From an uncultured Pseudorhodoferax sp. (GTDB taxonomy: Bacteria > Pseudomonadota > Gammaproteobacteria > Burkholderiales > Burkholderiaceae): a DNA stretch of 5,063 nt. Positions within the stretch are counted from its first letter, which is position 1, and the number at the start of each line of letters is the position of its first letter. Of this stretch, positions 1 through 5,063 are shown piece by piece. The DNA lies in the NCBI GenBank assembly GCA_913776795.1, contig CAJYRH010000073.1, positions 1 through 5,063 of the forward strand, written 5' to 3'. The position numbers and the translations under genes were made by a program. The notes under the pieces are model-generated. The model had not been told where the DNA came from, did no database searches, and saw nothing but the letters and a program-made list of their open reading frames with translations.

Positions 1-1
1 C

Positions 2-469
2 ACCGCGTTCGCGCGCTACCGGCTGTTCGTGATCGCGCTGGGCGCCGCCATGGTGGCGCTGCTGCTGGTGGGCATCGAGCGCTCGCGCATCGGCCTGATC
101 GTGCGCGCCTGCAGCGTCAACCCGGCCATGGCCGCCAACCTCGGCGTGCAGGTCAACACGGTGCGCACGGCCGTCTTCGCGGCCGGCGCCGCGCTGGCCG
201 GACTGGCGGGGGCCATCGCGGGCCCCATGCTGCCGATCCAGCTGCAGATGGGCAGCACCATCATCCTGGACTGCTTCATCGTCGTGATCCTCGGCGGCCT
301 GGGCAACATCCGCGGCGCCGTGCTCGGCGCATTGCTGATCGGCATGACCCGTGCCTATGGCCAGCAATGGCTGCCCGAATGGATCGATCTGCTGACCTAC
401 GGCGTGCTGATCGCCACGTTGCTGCTGCGGCCCCAGGGCCTGTTCAGCAAGAAGGAGCGCCTCGCATGA
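2..469 (+). CDS. livH: LivH-type permease of a branched-chain amino acid family ABC importer, 3' part only
   Basis: Inner-membrane permease subunit of an HAAT-family ABC importer, expected to pair with the LivM protein encoded next. Only the last 155 codons are present. The reading frame is open from base 2 and the start lies upstream; full-length LivH proteins have about 290-310 residues, so roughly half is missing. Family marks seen here are the GLIVRACSVNPAMAANLG stretch, which matches the conserved cytoplasmic coupling loop (R..x..P.MA..LG), then a Gly/Ala-rich helix (AGAALAGLAGAIAGP), a hydrophobic segment ending in VVILGGLGNIRGAVLGA, and the C-terminal LRPQGLF motif typical of LivH. The TGA stop overlaps the livM start as ATGA, which suggests translational coupling. 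Membership of the family is clear. The transported substrate is not: the downstream acyl-CoA ligase argues for an organic acid rather than an amino acid (inference). Confidence 0.92.
   Translation, partial: TAFARYRLFVIALGAAMVALLLVGIERSRIGLIVRACSVNPAMAANLGVQVNTVRTAVFAAGAALAGLAGAIAGPMLPIQLQMGSTIILDCFIVVILGGLGNIRGAVLGALLIGMTRAYGQQWLPEWIDLLTYGVLIATLLLRPQGLFSKKERLA
452..457 (+). promoter_or_regulatory. Ribosome binding site of livM
   Basis: AAGGAG lies 8 bases before the ATG at 466, inside the end of livH. This strong Shine-Dalgarno match fixes the livM start at 466, although the frame stays open upstream. Confidence 0.75.
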
Positions 470-1470
470 GCAGTGTCTTGCCAACCACCCGGCACCCCGC
501 TGCGCGCCCCGTGGCCGCGCCCGCCCGGCTGCCGCTCGCCACGGCGGACCTGCGCGCCAGCCTGGCCGTTGCAGCGGTGTTCGCGGTTCTCGCGCTCACG
601 GTGCGCAACGACGGCGTGTCCTTCATGCTGTGCCTGATCATGGTCTGGGCCATCTTCGCGCTGGGCTATGACCTGGCCTTCGGCACGGCCGGCATCCTGT
701 CGTTCGGCCATGCGGCCTACTTCGGCCTCGGCGCCTACGGCGCGACCTGGGCCATGCTGCGCTTGAACCTGCCGTTCAGCGTGGCGCTCGCCGCCGCCAT
801 GCTCGCAGGCGCGCTGGCTGGCACGCTGGTCGCCTGGATCGGCCGGCGTGTCACGGGCCTGTACTTCTCGCTGCTGACGCTGATGCTGGCCGAACTCGTG
901 TCGGTGCTGATGCTGACCCGCCTGCGCGAGCTGTCGGGCGGCGTGGATGGCATTCCGGGCGTGCCGCGCCCCCGCTTCGGCAACATCGACTTCTTCGCCA
1001 ACGCCACCTACGTGTGGGTGGTGTTCGCGCTGTTCCTGGCCACGGTGCTGGGCGTGCATCTGCTGCGCCGTTCGCCGCTGGGCCAGGCCCTGCAGGGCCT
1101 GCGGCAGAACCCGGTGCGGCTGGAGCAGCTGGGGCTCAACGTGGGCCGGTTGCGGCTGGCGGCCATGGGCCTGTCCGGCGCTGTATCGGGCCTGGCCGGT
1201 GCGCTGCTGGCATCGCTGATGATGTACAGCAGCCCGCAGCTGCTGCACTGGAAGATCTCCGGCGACGTGCTGATCATGACCCTGCTGGGCGGCAGCGGCA
1301 CCCTGCTCGGCCCCATCCTGGGCGTGGCCTTCTTCGAGGTGCTCAAGGAAGTGCTGTCCGCCTACACCGACCACTGGTACGGCGTGCTCGGCGTGGTCTT
1401 CATCGTCGGCACGATGTTCCTGCCCAAGGGCCTGGCGGGCGTGGTGCTGCGCCGCTGGAGGCGTGCATGA
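466..1470 (+). CDS. livM: LivM-type permease of a branched-chain amino acid family ABC importer
   Basis: Second inner-membrane permease of the HAAT importer, 334 residues, within the usual range for LivM. The first 30 or so residues are polar and rich in Pro, Ala and Arg, and likely cytoplasmic. About eight or nine hydrophobic segments follow, roughly at 31-47, 51-70, 80-98, 104-126, 131-150, 181-199, 233-252, 265-290 and 303-325. LivM hallmarks are the GILSFGHAAYFGLGAY stretch (76-91), SGGVDGIPG (157-165), the coupling loop SPLGQALQGLRQNPVRLEQLG (203-223), GLSGAVSGLAGAL (235-247), LLGGSGTLLGPILG (273-286) and the C-terminal LPKGL (319-323). The start is set by AAGGAG at 452-457 and by the ATGA overlap with livH. 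The gene overlaps livG by four bases in the same way. Family assignment is secure; substrate is unknown. Confidence 0.94.
   Translation: MSSVLPTTRHPAARPVAAPARLPLATADLRASLAVAAVFAVLALTVRNDGVSFMLCLIMVWAIFALGYDLAFGTAGILSFGHAAYFGLGAYGATWAMLRLNLPFSVALAAAMLAGALAGTLVAWIGRRVTGLYFSLLTLMLAELVSVLMLTRLRELSGGVDGIPGVPRPRFGNIDFFANATYVWVVFALFLATVLGVHLLRRSPLGQALQGLRQNPVRLEQLGLNVGRLRLAAMGLSGAVSGLAGALLASLMMYSSPQLLHWKISGDVLIMTLLGGSGTLLGPILGVAFFEVLKEVLSAYTDHWYGVLGVVFIVGTMFLPKGLAGVVLRRWRRA
1457..1461 (+). promoter_or_regulatory. Ribosome binding site of livG
   Basis: GGAGG inside the end of livM. It lies 5 bases before the ATG at 1467 and 8 bases before the adjacent in-frame ATG at 1470, so it can serve either one. 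Spacing slightly favours the second; the ATGA overlap uses the first. Confidence 0.7.
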
Positions 1471-2297
1471 TGGCCGCCGGATCGCTCCGGGCGGCGCGCA
1501 CCGCATCTGCGCCGGCGACCGCAGCCTGCGCCATCGCCTGCCGCGGGGTCAGCGTGCGGTTCGGCGACTTCCAGGCGCTGACCCGGGTGGACCTGGACGT
1601 GGCCACGGGCCAGACCCTGGCGCTGATCGGTCCCAATGGCGCCGGCAAGACCACCTTGCTCAATGCGCTGAGCGGGCGGCTGGCGCTGGCCGGCGGCAGC
1701 GTGCAGCTGCAGGGCCGCGACATCACGTCCGCCCCCATCCACGCGCGTGCCCGGCTGGGCCTGGGACGCAGCTTCCAGATCATCAACATCTTTCCGGACA
1801 TGACGGTTCTGGAGAACCTGCGCCTGGGCGCCCAGCCCATGGCTTTCGGCCTGCAGCCGTTCTGGCGCGGCGTGCAGGCCTGGCCGCGCCTGGAGGAGCG
1901 TGCCCGCGAGGTCGCGGCACTGGTAGGGCTGCAGGATGCACTGGACCTGCCCGCCGCCGTGCTGAGCCATGGCCGCCAGCGTGCCGTGGAACTGGGCCTG
2001 GCGCTGATGGCCGACCCGCCGGTGCTGCTGCTGGACGAGCCGCTGGCCGGCGTGGGCCAGGCCGAGATCGCGGCCACCACCGATCTGATCGAGCGCGTGC
2101 GGCGAGGCCGCACCGTGCTGCTCGTGGAGCACAACATGGACGTGGTGATGCGGGTCTCCGACGAGGTGGTGGTCATGATGGCCGGCGAGATCCTCACGCG
2201 CGGCACCCCCGAACAGGTGCGCGCCGACGCGCGCGTGCGCCGCGCCTACCTCGGCGAGGCGCGCACCGCTTCCACGGGGGAGGCCACCCATGCTTGA
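1467..2297 (+). CDS. livG: LivG-type ATP-binding subunit of the ABC importer
   Basis: Cytoplasmic ATPase that powers the importer together with LivF, 276 residues. All ABC motifs are visible: Walker A GPNGAGKT (55-62), Q-loop Gln104 in RSFQIINIFPDMTVLENL, the signature LSHGRQR (166-172, in place of the generic LSGGQ but in line with the LSHG/LSYG forms of LivG), Walker B VLLLDEP (186-192) with catalytic Glu191, and switch His222 in VEHNMDVV. The family-typical C-terminal part EILTRGTPEQVR and the AYLG motif (260-263) identify LivG rather than LivF. The first 22 or so residues are an Ala-rich extension before the first strand, longer than the few residues usual in LivG. No ATG or GTG lies between this extension and the core that would remove it without damaging the fold. 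The start is ATGATG (1467 or 1470), four bases before the end of livM. The gene overlaps livF by eight bases. Confidence 0.94.
   Translation: MMAAGSLRAARTASAPATAACAIACRGVSVRFGDFQALTRVDLDVATGQTLALIGPNGAGKTTLLNALSGRLALAGGSVQLQGRDITSAPIHARARLGLGRSFQIINIFPDMTVLENLRLGAQPMAFGLQPFWRGVQAWPRLEERAREVAALVGLQDALDLPAAVLSHGRQRAVELGLALMADPPVLLLDEPLAGVGQAEIAATTDLIERVRRGRTVLLVEHNMDVVMRVSDEVVVMMAGEILTRGTPEQVRADARVRRAYLGEARTASTGEATHA
2276..2283 (+). promoter_or_regulatory. Ribosome binding site of livF
   Basis: GGGGGAGG near the end of livG. Its GGAGG core ends 6 bases before the livF ATG at 2290, a near-ideal Shine-Dalgarno sequence and spacing that supports this start. Confidence 0.75.
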
Positions 2298-2994
2298 ACT
2301 GCGCGACGCCGCAGCCTGCTACGGCAAGGCGCAGGCACTGCACGGCGTGTGCCTGGCCGTGCGACCCGGCGAGGTGACCGCCCTGGTCGGCCGCAACGGC
2401 GCCGGCAAGAGCACCACGCTCAAGACCCTCATGGGCCAGATGCGCCTGGCCGGCGGCCGCCGCTGGCTGGACGGCGCCGATGTCAGCGCGCTCGCGCCCG
2501 AGCAGCTGAGCCGACGTGGTGTGGCCTTCGTGCCGGAAGACCGGCAGATCTTCGCCGGGCTCAGCGCCGAGGAGAACCTGCGCCTGGCCACCCTGTCGCA
2601 CCGTGCAGGACCATGGACGCTGGAGCGCGTGTACACGCTGTTTCCGCGGCTGCGCGAACGCCGCCAGGCGCAGGGCACCTCGCTGTCGGGTGGCGAACAG
2701 CAGATGCTGGCCATCGCGCGCGCGCTCATGACCAACCCGCGCTACCTGCTGCTGGACGAGCCCTCCGAAGGCCTGGCGCCGGTCATCGTCGATCAGATCG
2801 TGCAGGCCGTCGCAGAGATTCGCGCCGCAGGCATGGGCATCGTGCTGGTGGAGCAGAACCTGCATGTGCCGCGCCAGCTGGCCGACCGCTACCTGCTGCT
2901 CGACAGCGGTCGCATCACCTGGACCGGTGGCCGCGCCGATGCCGGCGACGCGCTCGAGGAGATGCTGTCCGGCCTTTCCAGCCACGTTGCCTGA
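2290..2994 (+). CDS. livF: LivF-type ATP-binding subunit of the ABC importer
   Basis: Second cytoplasmic ATPase of the importer, 234 residues, the normal LivF length. Motifs in order are Walker A GRNGAGKST (34-42), VPEDRQIF (81-88) at the Q-loop position with Glu instead of Gln, the canonical signature LSGGEQQ (132-138), Walker B YLLLDEPSEGLAP (152-164) with catalytic Glu157, and LVEQN (186-190) with Gln189 where other ABC ATPases carry the switch His. The VPE and VEQN forms are usual in LivF, so they identify the subunit rather than mark a defect. The start ATG at 2290 overlaps the last eight bases of livG and has a strong ribosome binding site. It is the last transporter gene in the window; a 31-base gap separates it from the acyl-CoA ligase gene. 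Confidence 0.94.
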   Translation: MLELRDAAACYGKAQALHGVCLAVRPGEVTALVGRNGAGKSTTLKTLMGQMRLAGGRRWLDGADVSALAPEQLSRRGVAFVPEDRQIFAGLSAEENLRLATLSHRAGPWTLERVYTLFPRLRERRQAQGTSLSGGEQQMLAIARALMTNPRYLLLDEPSEGLAPVIVDQIVQAVAEIRAAGMGIVLVEQNLHVPRQLADRYLLLDSGRITWTGGRADAGDALEEMLSGLSSHVA

Positions 2995-3025
2995 CCACGA
3001 CCTTCACGCACCTCAAAGCAACACC

Positions 3026-4569
<1,544 letters not shown>

Positions 4570-4570
<1 letters not shown>

Positions 4571-5063
4571 TGCCGGCCCACGTCGCCCCGCTGGAAGCGT
4601 TCGACACCGCCCATGCGCCCGACGGCCTGCAGGCGCTGGTGGACTTCGTCGGCTACCGGCCCAACGCGCTGCTGACCATGGCCCGCCACGGCGGCCTGCT
4701 GCCGGCCGTGCTGGGCCTCGTGCAGGCGACGCTGCGCGGCCCAGGGCCCATCGAGGAGCCGCTGCGCTTCCTCGTCGCCTGCGAAGCCAGCCGCGTCGCC
4801 GGTTGCGGCTACAGCGCGGCCCATGCGGCGCATGCGGCCACCCACGTGGGCGTGCCGCTGGCCCAGCTCGCCGCGCTGGACCGTCACGCCCACAGCCCCC
4901 TGTTCTCGGCGCGCGAGCGTGCGGCGCTGGCATTGGCCGACGTTGCGGCACTGCCCCTGGCACCCGGCGCCGGTGCGGCACGCGACGCGGCCTTTGCCGC
5001 CGCGCGCGCCTGCTTTCGCGAGGAGGAACTGCTGGCGCTGGTCGCCGTGGTGTCCGCCTTCGG
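4570..5063 (+). CDS. Carboxymuconolactone decarboxylase/AhpD-like protein, 3' end outside the window
   Basis: Too little 3' sequence remains to rule out the true length; 164 codons are present and the frame stays open to the edge. It starts with ATG at 4570, sharing one base with the ligase stop (TGATG), so it is probably translated by re-initiation; no good ribosome binding site is seen. The order Glu72, Ser74, Arg75, Ala-Gly, Cys79-Gly-Tyr-Ser82, His85 is the CMD/AhpD core, where members often read ...SR.(A/N)GC.YC..H. The first Cys is kept, but the second Cys of the redox pair is Ser82. The region SPLFSARERAALALAD (109-124) matches the segment after the core in this family. AhpD members are alkylhydroperoxidases, while PcaC-type members decarboxylate lactones without a CxxC. 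With one Cys, a thiol peroxidase-type disulfide cycle within this motif looks unlikely, so the activity is open. Gene context suggests a role in catabolism of the imported acid. Confidence 0.8.

Noticed and set aside
367..465. A longer version of LivM starting inside livH
   Set aside because: The added residues overlap livH in another frame and look like shadow sequence; AAGGAG at 452-457 and the ATGA overlap point to 466.
397..1506. A 369-codon minus-strand frame opposite livM
   Set aside because: The product is rich in Gln, His, Arg and Ala with no domain, as expected opposite a GC-rich membrane protein gene. livM on the plus strand explains the region.
1362..2291. Two long minus-strand frames opposite livG (1362-2291 and 1400-2206)
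   Set aside because: Both have biased, domain-free products, and the plus strand holds a complete ABC ATPase.
2754..2865. LivF Glu at the Q-loop position and Gln at the switch His position, taken as a broken ATP site
   Set aside because: The VPE and VEQN forms are usual in LivF-type ATPases, so this is a family trait and not a defect.
2..2994. Urea (Urt-type) transporter instead of a Liv-type importer
   Set aside because: No urease or Urt-linked genes are present, LivM is of ordinary length, and the adjacent acyl-CoA ligase suits an organic-acid importer. The binding protein that could settle this is outside the window.
2864..3025. A longer version of the acyl-CoA ligase starting inside livF
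   Set aside because: The extra residues are the out-of-frame reading of livF, match no ligase N-terminus, and the ATG at 3026 begins a family-typical MRLIDFFDR sequence.
2995..3025. Possible terminator between livF and the ligase gene
   Set aside because: No inverted repeat and no T-run are present in this 31-base gap.

Overview
The window is strongly GC-rich (about 70% by eye), with G or C at most third codon positions, and every base falls in or next to a plus-strand gene. The protein sequences and the gene order suit a betaproteobacterium of the Burkholderiales, perhaps Comamonadaceae. This placement is inferred from general resemblance, not from a search.

The layout is one compact operon fragment read left to right. 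Positions 2-469 hold the C-terminal half of a LivH-type permease whose start lies upstream. It is followed by a LivM-type permease (466-1470), a LivG-type ATPase (1467-2297) and a LivF-type ATPase (2290-2994). These four are the membrane and ATPase parts of a branched-chain amino acid type (HAAT family) ABC importer, and each gene overlaps the next by 4 to 8 bases. After a 31-base gap comes an AMP-forming acyl-CoA synthetase (3026-4570). Its stop codon shares one base with the start of a carboxymuconolactone decarboxylase/AhpD-like protein (4570 to beyond the window end). No periplasmic binding protein (LivK type), regulator, promoter or terminator is visible, so these must lie outside.

Linking an HAAT importer to an acyl-CoA ligase suggests that the imported compound is a carboxylic acid (aromatic, alicyclic or fatty), trapped and activated as a CoA thioester after entry, rather than leucine or valine. 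The true substrate cannot be read from this sequence. The least ordinary feature is the last gene, whose expected redox CxxC motif reads Cys-Gly-Tyr-Ser and sits in a small Ala-Ala-His repeat. Otherwise the window looks like ordinary catabolic operon content. I found no mobile element, CRISPR array, RNA gene or clearly new system.
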